Made by a program: the position numbers and the translations under genes. The notes beneath the pieces are model-generated. The model had not been told where the DNA came from. It ran no database searches and was given only the letters and a program-made list of their open reading frames with translations. Positions 1 to 5,788 of a DNA stretch of 12,082 bases are shown piece after piece. Origin of the DNA: JBHELQ01 sp046262995 (GTDB lineage Bacteria > Actinomycetota > Thermoleophilia > Solirubrobacterales > Thermoleophilaceae); the NCBI GenBank assembly GCA_046262995.1, contig JBHELQ010000130.1, positions 1 through 12,082 on the forward strand, in the 5' to 3' direction. Positions within the stretch are counted from its first letter, which is position 1. Each line of letters opens with the position of its first letter.

Positions 1-271
1 CAGCGTCGAGCTCGTCACGCGGGACTTCGAATGCAAAGTGCGCGCGGCCGAACCGCTCTCCCTCGGGATACGGCGAATGCTCTTCGAACAGAAGCGGGCC
101 GCGATGGAGGGCGATGCGCTGCCGCGTGCCCTCCTTGCCCGCCCAGAACCACGCCCACTCGTCGGACGCCTCGTGCTCAGGCGTCAGCCCGACGACGTCC
201 TCGTAGAAGCGGGCCGACGCACGAACGTCGTCGACGACCAGGACGAGCTCCGCGAGCCCGAGGCTGCTCAC
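1..271 (-). CDS. VOC-family (glyoxalase-fold) protein, N-terminal part, cut by window edge
   Basis: The frame opens at a GTG (271-269) that overlaps the TGA of the upstream mutase as GTGA, and it stays open to the window edge (90 residues seen). The N-terminus has the VOC pattern: strand ELVLVVDDV (8-16), then ARFYEDVVGL (20-29), then a later strand RAHFAFEV (76-83). Metal-ligand candidates are E8, where many members have His, and H78. VOC proteins include methylmalonyl-CoA epimerase, glyoxalase I, ring-cleavage dioxygenases and antibiotic-binding proteins. The 4-base overlap with a methylmalonyl-CoA-type mutase makes epimerase tempting, but the epimerase-type N-terminal His is missing and the WAWFWAGKEG stretch looks more like a general VOC protein. 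No Shine-Dalgarno is visible, so translational coupling to the mutase is likely. The family is fairly secure; the substrate is unknown. Confidence 0.8.
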   Translation of the reverse strand, partial: MSSLGLAELVLVVDDVRASARFYEDVVGLTPEHEASDEWAWFWAGKEGTRQRIALHRGPLLFEEHSPYPEGERFGRAHFAFEVPRDELDA

Positions 272-1899
272 GCGCGCTGCGCGTCGTACATACCGAACTG
301 ATCACGGAGGGCATTCGAGATCTCGCCGATGGTCGCGCGTGCGCGCAGCGCCTCGCGCATCGGCACCATGAGATTCCCTTCGCCACACGCGGTCTCCCGA
401 ACTGTTTCCACGGCGCGCTCGACCTCGTCGGCGTTTCGCTCCGCCCGTACGCGTGCAGTGCGTTCGAGCTGCCGCTGCTCGGCGGCAGGATCCAGGTGGT
501 GCAGCTCGATAGGCTCCTCCTCACCCTCCGTGAAGCTGTTGACGCCGACGATCACGCGCTCCCCGGACTCCACGTCCTGCTGCCAGCGGAACGCGGCCTG
601 CTCGACCTCCTCCTGCACGAATCCCTGCTCGATTGCAGTGACCGCGCCGCCGATCTCGTCCACGCGCTCGATCAGCTCCCAGGCCTTCGCCTCCAGCTCT
701 TCGGTCAGCGCCTCGATGAAGTAGGAGCCGCCCAGCGGATCCGCCGTATCCGTGCCGCCCGCCTCGTGCGCGAGCAACTGCTGCGTTCGCAGCGCGACGT
801 GCACGGCGCGCTCGCTCGGCAGCGCCAGCGCCTCGTCGTAGCCGTTCGTGTGGATCGACTGGGCGCCGCCGCAGACCGCGGAAAGCGCCTGCACCGCGAC
901 GCGCACGACGTTGTTGTCGGGCTGCTGCGCCGTCAGCGTCGAGCCGCCCGTTTGCGCGTGGAACCGGAGCGCCAACGCCTTCGGGTTCGTCGCACGGAAG
1001 CGCTCGCGCATGATGCGCGCCCACAGCCGGCGCGCCGCGCGGAATTTCGCGACCTCCTGGAAGAAATGATTGTGCGCGTTGAAGAAGAAGGAGAGCCGCT
1101 CCCCGAACTCGTCCGGTGACAACCCAGCGTCGACGGCGGCCTGGCAGTACGCGATCCCGTTCGCGAGCGTGAAGGCGAGCTCCTGCACCGCCGTGGAGCC
1201 CGCCTCGCGGATGTGGTAGCCGGAGATCGAGATCGTGTTCCACTTCGGGATCCGCTCGCGGCAGTACGCGAACAGGTCGGTGGTCAGGCGCATCGCCGGT
1301 TTAGGCGGGTAGATGAAGTTCCCGCGCGCGATGTATTCCTTCAGCACGTCGTTCTGGGTCGTGCCGCGCAGCTCGTTCGCGGGCACGCCCTGCTCCTCGC
1401 CCACGAGCTCGTAGAGCAGCAGGAGGACGGCGGCCGGCGCGTTGATGGTCATCGAGGTCGAGACCTCGCCCAGCGGGATCTGGTCGAAAACTCGGCGCAT
1501 GTCCTCGATGGAGTCGATCGCGACGCCCGTGCGGCCGACCTCACCGGCGCAGAGCGGGTCGTCGGAGTCGCGCCCGAGCTGGGTCGGCAGGTCGAACGCC
1601 ATCGACAGCCCGGTCGAGCCGTGCTCGATCAGGTAGCGGAAGCGCTCGTTGGTCTCCCTCGCGGTGGCGTAGCCCGCGTACTGGCGCATCGTCCACGTCC
1701 GCTTCCGGTACATGTCCGGATGGATGCCGCGCGTGTATGGGTAGTCGCCGGGTGACCCGAGCCGCTCCTCGAGTCCGGGGGCCACGTCCTCATCCGTGTA
1801 GAGGGGATCGATCTCGATGCCGGAGTCGGTGAACCGGCGCGGGTCGTCGGGGCCGACGATCGGGGCGATGGTCGGCTTGTGCTCGGGCTTGGTGGCCAC
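268..1899 (-). CDS. Methylmalonyl-CoA mutase-type large subunit (acyl-CoA mutase, no B12 domain)
   Basis: A 543-residue catalytic TIM barrel of the B12-dependent acyl-CoA mutases, which interconvert methylmalonyl-CoA and succinyl-CoA or analogous branched and linear acyl-CoAs. Landmarks are WTMRQYAGY (69-77), GLSMAFDLPTQLGRDSDDP (97-115), NDVLKEYIARGNFIYPP (183-199), SISGYHIREAG (224-234) and FNAHNHFFQEVAKFRAARRLW (273-293). Y74, R192 and H229 align with Tyr89, Arg207 and His244 of the Propionibacterium enzyme. Isobutyryl-CoA mutase is reported to have Phe and Gln at the first two, so this one probably accepts methylmalonyl-CoA. The protein stops before the cobalamin-binding domain (no DxHxxG), as in split two-subunit enzymes, so a small B12-binding subunit must be encoded elsewhere. 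The start is GTG at 1899 and no good ribosome-binding site is visible. A TAGACT box 9 bases upstream would suit a near-leaderless transcript. Ethylmalonyl-CoA or other acyl-CoA specificity is not excluded. Confidence 0.93.
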   Translation of the reverse strand: MATKPEHKPTIAPIVGPDDPRRFTDSGIEIDPLYTDEDVAPGLEERLGSPGDYPYTRGIHPDMYRKRTWTMRQYAGYATARETNERFRYLIEHGSTGLSMAFDLPTQLGRDSDDPLCAGEVGRTGVAIDSIEDMRRVFDQIPLGEVSTSMTINAPAAVLLLLYELVGEEQGVPANELRGTTQNDVLKEYIARGNFIYPPKPAMRLTTDLFAYCRERIPKWNTISISGYHIREAGSTAVQELAFTLANGIAYCQAAVDAGLSPDEFGERLSFFFNAHNHFFQEVAKFRAARRLWARIMRERFRATNPKALALRFHAQTGGSTLTAQQPDNNVVRVAVQALSAVCGGAQSIHTNGYDEALALPSERAVHVALRTQQLLAHEAGGTDTADPLGGSYFIEALTEELEAKAWELIERVDEIGGAVTAIEQGFVQEEVEQAAFRWQQDVESGERVIVGVNSFTEGEEEPIELHHLDPAAEQRQLERTARVRAERNADEVERAVETVRETACGEGNLMVPMREALRARATIGEISNALRDQFGMYDAQRA

Positions 1900-1919
1900 G
1901 ACCCGGAAAGTCTAAGGCC

Positions 1920-1948
1920 GCCCTGGAGCGACTCGACGCGCTCAGGGC
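1920..1948 (-). terminator. Hairpin terminator overlapping the stop of the large secreted protein
   Basis: GCCCTG (1920-1925) pairs with CAGGGC (1943-1948), and inside it AGCG (1927-1930) pairs with CGCT (1939-1942). There is one bulged base and an 8-base loop, giving a stem of about 10 bp. On the minus strand it contains the TGA stop of the secreted protein and is followed by a T-containing stretch (CCTTAGACTTT) without a clean T run. It probably ends the matrix-protein transcript, or attenuates read-through into the mutase, whose start lies only 20 bases further on. Confidence 0.5.
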
Positions 1949-3693
1949 AAGTAGCTGAGCGACAGCGTCGCCTGGTCGTGATCCGTCTTGCGCGCGTTGT
2001 TGCCGCCGCTGTTCTTCATGTACACCTTGATCACCGCGCTGTTCGCCTCGGCGGGAGTGTCGATCTCGGGGATGCTCATGTTCGCGTCGCTCGGCGTGCG
2101 CGTCGTCCAGGTCGTGTTGCTCGAGCTGCAGGCGACCGGCGAGGCCGAGCTTCCGCGTGTGCCTATCGGAGTGGTGTTGTTGCCGTTGGCGTAGACGTCG
2201 TAGTAGAAGCAGCTCGTCGTCCCGGCGCTCGTGCTGCGGAAGGAGAAGGTCAGTCCACCGGACACGTTGGTCGCGCTCGTGGGGACGTAGGCCGGAAAGG
2301 TCAGCTTCAGGTACCTGCTGGTGCTGAAGCTCGTGGCCCAGTTCCCGGTCGTGAGGATGGCGTTGTCGGCGGCGCAGCAGAGGGACCAGGGGAAGGTCGA
2401 TGCGCTGGCCCCCGTCGCGTCCGTGAGCGACGTCCCGTTCACCGTCGATGTCCCCTGGCTCGTTGTGAGGCTGAGCGTGCCAAGGTCGAGGGTGTTCACC
2501 GCGTTCGCGTTGTTGGTCATGTAGATCCGGATACGCAGGTCGTTGGCGATCGTGGTGTTCGTCACCTCACTCAGCGTGACGGGCGCGAACTGCGTGCCGG
2601 CGGAGGTCGTGGAGCAGCCGACCGGAGTGGCGGCGCTGCCGTGCCTGGTAATCAGATTGCCTGTCGAGATCTGCCTGGTCTCGAAGTAGAAGCACGCGCT
2701 GGTGGAGCCGCCCGTGAACTTGAAGGTGAAGCTTGCGCTGGACACGGACAGCCCGTCCGGCAGCGGGTCGTACATGTCCTCGTCGACGTACTTGTTCGTG
2801 TTGAAGCTCGACGTCAGCGTGCCGAGCGTGGCGTAGGTCCTCGTGTCGTTGGCGGCGGACAGGGGGGAAGCGACGCTCGCCTCGCTCCCGTCGGCGGCGT
2901 CACCGACGTTCCAGGCGGACGTCCTGATCGTCGTCGGCACCTGGACCGTGATGCCCGCGCTGGCCACGTCGCCGGAGCTGCCCACCGCGTAGACGGTGTG
3001 CGATCCATTGGACGTCCCAGAGGGGATCGTCACGCTGATGGTGGCGCCGCCACCGCTCGGGATGGAGCTCGGCGTGGTGGTTCCGGTCAAGGTCGTGCCG
3101 GTCGTGGGGTTGTCCAGCCTGTAGGTGACGCCCTGGCCGGGCACGTAGTTGGCGATCGTCCCGTTCAGGGTCGTCGGCAGGCTCGTGACCGTGGTCGATG
3201 AGGTGAACGAGAGCGACGGCGAGCCCACCGTGACGCTGGCGGACTTGGCGCTCTCGGTGCCGGTCCAGTTGTCCTGCTTCGGTGTGACCGAGTACTTCCA
3301 GCTGCCTGACGGAACGGCGTTCTCCGTACAGGTGAGGCCGGAGATGGTGCCGGAGCAGTTGGAGAGGACGGTCTGCGAGTCGTTGCTCGCGTCGTAGCGC
3401 TTGATCGTGTAGCTACCGATGGCACCGCCGCCGCTGAAGGAGCTCTGCGTCCAGCTCACGGTCACGCTGCGGTTCGAGACCGAGGCCGTCGGCGTGTTGC
3501 CGGACGGCATGCTATGGGCCTTCGAGAGGGCGGAGCCCGTGATGTTGTGTGGCCAGCTCGCCTGTGCGACGGCCGGCACCAGTCCGCAGGCCAGGGCGCA
3601 GCCGATCAGGGCTGCCCGTCGAAGCGCACCGGATGTCTTGGAGGGGAACATCGGGAGGGGGCGGCCGAGCTTCACGCCGGGGCGGGAGGTCAC
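1942..3693 (-). CDS. Large exported beta-sandwich protein with FN3-like domain and duplicated Cys module
   Basis: The chosen start is GTG at 3693, because GGGAGGGAG lies about 9 bases upstream; ATG at 3651 and GTG at 3723 are alternatives. The 583-residue product has a basic n-region, a hydrophobic core (about 27-43) and a cleavage site near AQA/SW (45/46). Next come an FN3-like domain (about 63-157; VTVSW, YTIKRYD, a Cys pair, SWKYSVTP) and an Ig-like domain (about 159-252; VTISVTIPSGTSNGSHTVYAV-type strands). Two related modules follow (287-410 and 444-581), each with CFYF/CFYY, a later PVxC and a closing TLSL strand. Composition is rich in Ser, Thr, Gly and Asn and low in charge, typical of surface or matrix proteins and possibly glycosylated. 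There are no catalytic motifs, no C-terminal membrane anchor and no sorting signal. It lies 39 bases downstream of the TasA-like gene and shares its post-signal motif, so one transcript and joint assembly are likely. The function is structural by inference only. Confidence 0.85.
   Translation of the reverse strand: MTSRPGVKLGRPLPMFPSKTSGALRRAALIGCALACGLVPAVAQASWPHNITGSALSKAHSMPSGNTPTASVSNRSVTVSWTQSSFSGGGAIGSYTIKRYDASNDSQTVLSNCSGTISGLTCTENAVPSGSWKYSVTPKQDNWTGTESAKSASVTVGSPSLSFTSSTTVTSLPTTLNGTIANYVPGQGVTYRLDNPTTGTTLTGTTTPSSIPSGGGATISVTIPSGTSNGSHTVYAVGSSGDVASAGITVQVPTTIRTSAWNVGDAADGSEASVASPLSAANDTRTYATLGTLTSSFNTNKYVDEDMYDPLPDGLSVSSASFTFKFTGGSTSACFYFETRQISTGNLITRHGSAATPVGCSTTSAGTQFAPVTLSEVTNTTIANDLRIRIYMTNNANAVNTLDLGTLSLTTSQGTSTVNGTSLTDATGASASTFPWSLCCAADNAILTTGNWATSFSTSRYLKLTFPAYVPTSATNVSGGLTFSFRSTSAGTTSCFYYDVYANGNNTTPIGTRGSSASPVACSSSNTTWTTRTPSDANMSIPEIDTPAEANSAVIKVYMKNSGGNNARKTDHDQATLSLSYLP
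1951..2835 (-). repeat. Tandem duplicated protein module inside the large exported protein
   Basis: Two diverged copies lie at 2464-2835 and 1951-2364 (residues 287-410 and 444-581). Shared landmarks in the same order are SFNTNKY / SFSTSRY, FTFKF / LTFSF, ACFYFE / SCFYYD, a HGSAATPVGC / RGSSASPVAC pair, RIRIYMTNN / VIKVYMKNS, and LGTLSLT / QATLSLS. The two Cys per copy (CFY and PVxC) probably form one disulfide in an exported beta-sandwich. The duplication is visible at protein level; DNA identity looks low, so it is old. Before the second copy sits an extra CC pair (residues 439-440). Confidence 0.75.
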
Positions 3694-3732
3694 GCGATTG
3701 CGCTCCCTCCCGCCCCTGCGCACAAGCTGGTG

Positions 3733-4239
3733 CTAGCTGGCGTTGCTCGCGCCGGTGAGCGTCACTGGGATCGTGAAGATCGCTCCCTGGCAGGCGTTGA
3801 GCGACGCATTCGACATCGCCGCAGCGCCCGTAAGCGTGGCCTGGGTCTGGCCGTCGACGCCGCCGCTCTTGGCGGGCACGTCGATCGTCAGACTGCTCTG
3901 GTCGGTGAACGAGACGCCGGTGGTCGTGCAGCCGCTGTGGCTGCCGTCCGCGGCGATGCTCGCGTTCGTGCCGTTGAGCGACACGCCCGTGACGCGCACG
4001 GGGTACGGGTTCGGGTTGCTGACCTTGATCAGCACGTCACCAGTCACGCCCGGGTACAGCGACGCGGTGGTGCTCGCCGACACGTCGACCGTGCTCAGCG
4101 CGCTTGCGGTGCCGGCCTTGGAGTAGGCCGATCCGCTTCCGTTGGTGGTCCAGGCCGCGTAAACGAACCCGGCGATCAATCCCACGGCGGCGGTGACTGC
4201 CACGCCGCGGAGGTACTTCCTGTTGAACAGCCTCTTCAT
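3733..4239 (-). CDS. Small exported TasA/camelysin-like protein with SipW-type signal
   Basis: 168 residues starting at ATG 4239, which opens a textbook signal sequence. AGGAAGGA lies about 13 bases upstream, a slightly long spacing. The n-region is basic (KRLFNRKYLR) and the hydrophobic core is about 12-27. It is followed by YAAWTTNGSGSAYSKAG, which resembles the YA(Y/F)F.DT...GN.FTAG junction of SipW-dependent exported proteins such as TasA. The mature part is all-beta: TGDVLIKVSNPNPYPVRVTGV (66-86), typical of small Ig-like beta-sandwiches, then an SLTIDVPA strand and an IFTIPVTLTG terminal strand. C104 and C150 may form a disulfide. There is no anchor at the C-terminus. It is the first gene of a probable two-gene unit with the large exported protein. 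Likely role: fibre or matrix subunit (inference). No SipW-type peptidase gene is present in this window. It could also be a generic surface Ig-like protein. Confidence 0.8.
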   Translation of the reverse strand: MKRLFNRKYLRGVAVTAAVGLIAGFVYAAWTTNGSGSAYSKAGTASALSTVDVSASTTASLYPGVTGDVLIKVSNPNPYPVRVTGVSLNGTNASIAADGSHSGCTTTGVSFTDQSSLTIDVPAKSGGVDGQTQATLTGAAAMSNASLNACQGAIFTIPVTLTGASNAS

Positions 4240-4396
4240 GGTTTCCGTCGAGTCCTTCCTCCCGCCTGGCCGACCCGTGAAAACACGAGACCGTCTAAGC
4301 GGATGGTCGTAGACCTGTACGCGGTTGCATATCGGCGCCTGGGCCGATCGCTTTAGGAGGAATGGAGCATTTGCATATCCCTGGGGCGCAAATGAA
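4240..4396 (-). promoter_or_regulatory. Upstream region of matrix-protein genes with direct and inverted repeats
   Basis: This gap holds several short symmetric elements in DNA that is locally AT-richer than its surroundings. TTGCATATC occurs twice in the same orientation, at 4325-4333 and 4371-4379. CATTTGC (4368-4374) and GCAAATG (4388-4394) form a perfect inverted repeat with 20 bases between left ends, near two helical turns, as expected for a dimeric regulator. ATCGGC (4331-4336) and GCCGAT (4343-4348) form a hairpin with a 6-base loop. Nearer the gene are small hairpins GGTC/GACC and CGTG-TTTT-CACG (minus sense). A TAGACG box on the minus strand (4298-4293) is a possible -10, but no good -35 is seen. 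The promoter position is not resolved. Confidence 0.45.
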
Positions 4397-4427
4397 GGGG
4401 CTGGCAGGTCCAAAGGACGGCAGCCCC
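4397..4427 (-). terminator. Intrinsic terminator of the sigma-factor gene
   Basis: GGGGCTG (4397-4403) pairs with CAGCCCC (4421-4427), and GTCC (4408-4411) pairs with GGAC (4415-4418) around an AAA/TTT loop. It lies 21 bases past the sigma-factor stop and is followed on the minus strand by TTCATTTG, a modest T-rich tail. It should separate the sigma-factor transcript from the exported-protein genes, so those genes need their own promoter in 4240-4396. Confidence 0.6.
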
Positions 4428-4448
4428 CGGCGCGCTGGACGGAGCCCG

Positions 4449-5633
4449 CTAGGGCCCGAACTCGCCGGAGCCGGAGGTCGTGCCCCCGGAAGCGGCGGAG
4501 GAGCTCGGGTGGGCCTCGGAGGCGGGGGTCGCCGCCGGCGCGAACTCGGCGGCCGGGTCCGGCCGGGCGGGCGGAGGCTGGGCGGGAGCCGTGGGGCGGG
4601 CAGGCTGGGGGGCCGGCCGGGTCTGCTCGTCCCTCCGCGAGGTGGGGGCCCGGGTTGGGGGGCTCACGGCAGGCTGTGGCTTGCTGGGCTCGTCGGCCCT
4701 CAGGCTCGTGCTCGGGCCGGAGTGGGGATCGGTCGCCATCCGCTCCACGCCGACGCCGCCCCCCGTGAGGGCGGCCGCCGACGCGGCGACAGCCGCCGCC
4801 TTCTTCCCGCTCGCGAGCTCCAGCGCCGCATGGAGCCGCTCCGCCTTCTGCTGCACCGCCCCGAGCAGCGACTCGGCCAGCGGCGCGATGCGAAGCCCAT
4901 GTGACTGTCCGGTCAGCGCCGCGACCGGGAGCAGAGCCGCCACCCGGGCCGGAGCATCCCGGTACTCGCGCAGCCGGGCGCGGCAGGCGAGGCAGGTCTT
5001 GAGGTGGGGGCGGAGCTCGCTCAGCTCGCGCGAGCCCGCCTCACCGTCGGCGAGCAGGGACAGCAGCGGCGCGAGCCGCTCGCACTCGCCGCCGCTCTCG
5101 ATTCCCCGGAGGCGATCGAGCAGCGCCTTGCGACCCTCGGTCAGGCAGCGGTTCACCTTTGTGTAGGTCCAGCCCGTGATCCGGCAGATCTCCCTGTAGG
5201 AGTAGCCCTCGGCCTTCAGTCGCAGCGCGCGGACCTCCTGTGGCTTCAGGCGCTCCAGGGCCTCGGCTCCCTGGCGCAGCCGCTCGAAGCGCTCCGCGCG
5301 CTCGTGGGTGGCGGCGTCGGCGCTCGCGCCGGCTCGGAGCTCTCCGTCGTCTGTCGGCGGGGTGTGGCGCTCGCGCTGGCGGCGAAGTGCCCAGGCCTCG
5401 TGTTTGACGACGGTCTTCAGCCAGGGCACGAGATCGTCCTCGCTCGTGCTCGGGGCCTTCGTGAGCAGGATCTCGAGCGCGCGCTGGTAGGCGTCCTCGG
5501 CGTCCTCGGGAGTGGCCGAGTGCCGCCTGGCGGCAGCCAGGATCTGGGCTCCGTGCCGCGGAATCAGCGCAAGCGCGGCCCGCTCGATCTCCGGGCGTGA
5601 CGGTCGCGCGCCTTCGCGTCGCAGCATCAACAT
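4449..5633 (-). CDS. ECF-type sigma factor fused to anti-sigma-like zinc motif and Pro-rich tail
   Basis: 394 residues. Region 2 lies about 22-90 (DAEDAYQRALEIL at 44-56, WLKTVVKHEAWALRRQRER at 71-89). A linker follows, then region 4 about 115-177, with a helix-turn-helix (EGYSYREICRITGWTYTKVN, 142-161). It then carries C184, H210, C214 and C217, i.e. C-x25-H-x3-C-x2-C in the context ADGEAGS...HLKTCLACR, which matches the zinc-binding anti-sigma (ZAS) pattern. Next come an Ala-rich, weakly hydrophobic segment (about 279-296) that may cross the membrane, and a roughly 95-residue Pro/Ala/Ser tail that would then be outside the cell. ECF sigma factors are usually about 180-200 residues with a separate anti-sigma. 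Here both activities could reside in one chain, controlled by proteolysis or conformation (inference). The start is ATG 5633 or ATG 5627; a stop codon two codons upstream rules out longer forms. It is divergent from the sugar transferase. Targets may include the exported-protein genes. Confidence 0.88.
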   Translation of the reverse strand: MLMLRREGARPSRPEIERAALALIPRHGAQILAAARRHSATPEDAEDAYQRALEILLTKAPSTSEDDLVPWLKTVVKHEAWALRRQRERHTPPTDDGELRAGASADAATHERAERFERLRQGAEALERLKPQEVRALRLKAEGYSYREICRITGWTYTKVNRCLTEGRKALLDRLRGIESGGECERLAPLLSLLADGEAGSRELSELRPHLKTCLACRARLREYRDAPARVAALLPVAALTGQSHGLRIAPLAESLLGAVQQKAERLHAALELASGKKAAAVAASAAALTGGGVGVERMATDPHSGPSTSLRADEPSKPQPAVSPPTRAPTSRRDEQTRPAPQPARPTAPAQPPPARPDPAAEFAPAATPASEAHPSSSAASGGTTSGSGEFGP

Positions 5634-5788
5634 CTGCTGTCAGGGGGGATCCTGGCGCCTTCGCCCCGCCCCTGCTGACGGGAATCCCGGTAGTTGCGAG
5701 GACTCCGCGCCCGGTCTTCGATTGCCTGCTCACATCGCTACCCTGGCCCGGTTCGGGAGTTTCTATTGCGAACCGCCGAAAGGAGCGA
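5634..5788. promoter_or_regulatory. Divergent promoter region between sigma factor and sugar transferase
   Basis: This 155-base gap must drive both directions. It contains CGGGA-A-TCCCG (5679-5689), a near-perfect 11-base palindrome that could be an operator. A good ribosome-binding site, AAAGGAG (5779-5785), lies four bases before the sugar-transferase ATG at 5789 and fixes that start. No convincing -35/-10 pair is visible in either direction. On the sigma-factor side no strong Shine-Dalgarno is seen. Confidence 0.5.

Noticed and set aside
31..1119. Long plus-strand open frame opposite the mutase
   Set aside because: The opposite strand encodes a clear mutase with all family motifs. The plus frame is Arg/Ala-rich with no recognisable motif, as expected for a shadow frame in GC-rich DNA.
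268..1899. Full-length methylmalonyl-CoA mutase or isobutyryl-CoA mutase
   Set aside because: The B12-binding domain is absent, so it is not the full-length form. Tyr and Arg at the specificity positions argue against isobutyryl-CoA mutase.
1879..3201. 440-residue plus-strand open frame opposite the large exported protein
   Set aside because: Low-complexity Arg/Gly/Val composition and no domains, whereas the minus frame has a signal peptide, FN3-like domain and an internal duplication.
4240..4396. Possible c-di-GMP (GEMM) or cobalamin riboswitch before the matrix genes
   Set aside because: The conserved core sequences of those riboswitches are not present. Only short generic hairpins are seen.
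4362..4904. Plus-strand open frame preceded by AGGAGG opposite the sigma-factor tail
   Set aside because: The AGGAGG is only about two bases from the ATG, and the product is Gly/Arg-rich mirror coding of the Pro/Ala tail. No independent support.
5597..5788. N-terminal extension of the sugar transferase from an upstream start
   Set aside because: The strong AAAGGAG site before ATG 5789 and the loss of family similarity upstream favour the shorter protein. The extension would also overlap the start of the divergent sigma factor.
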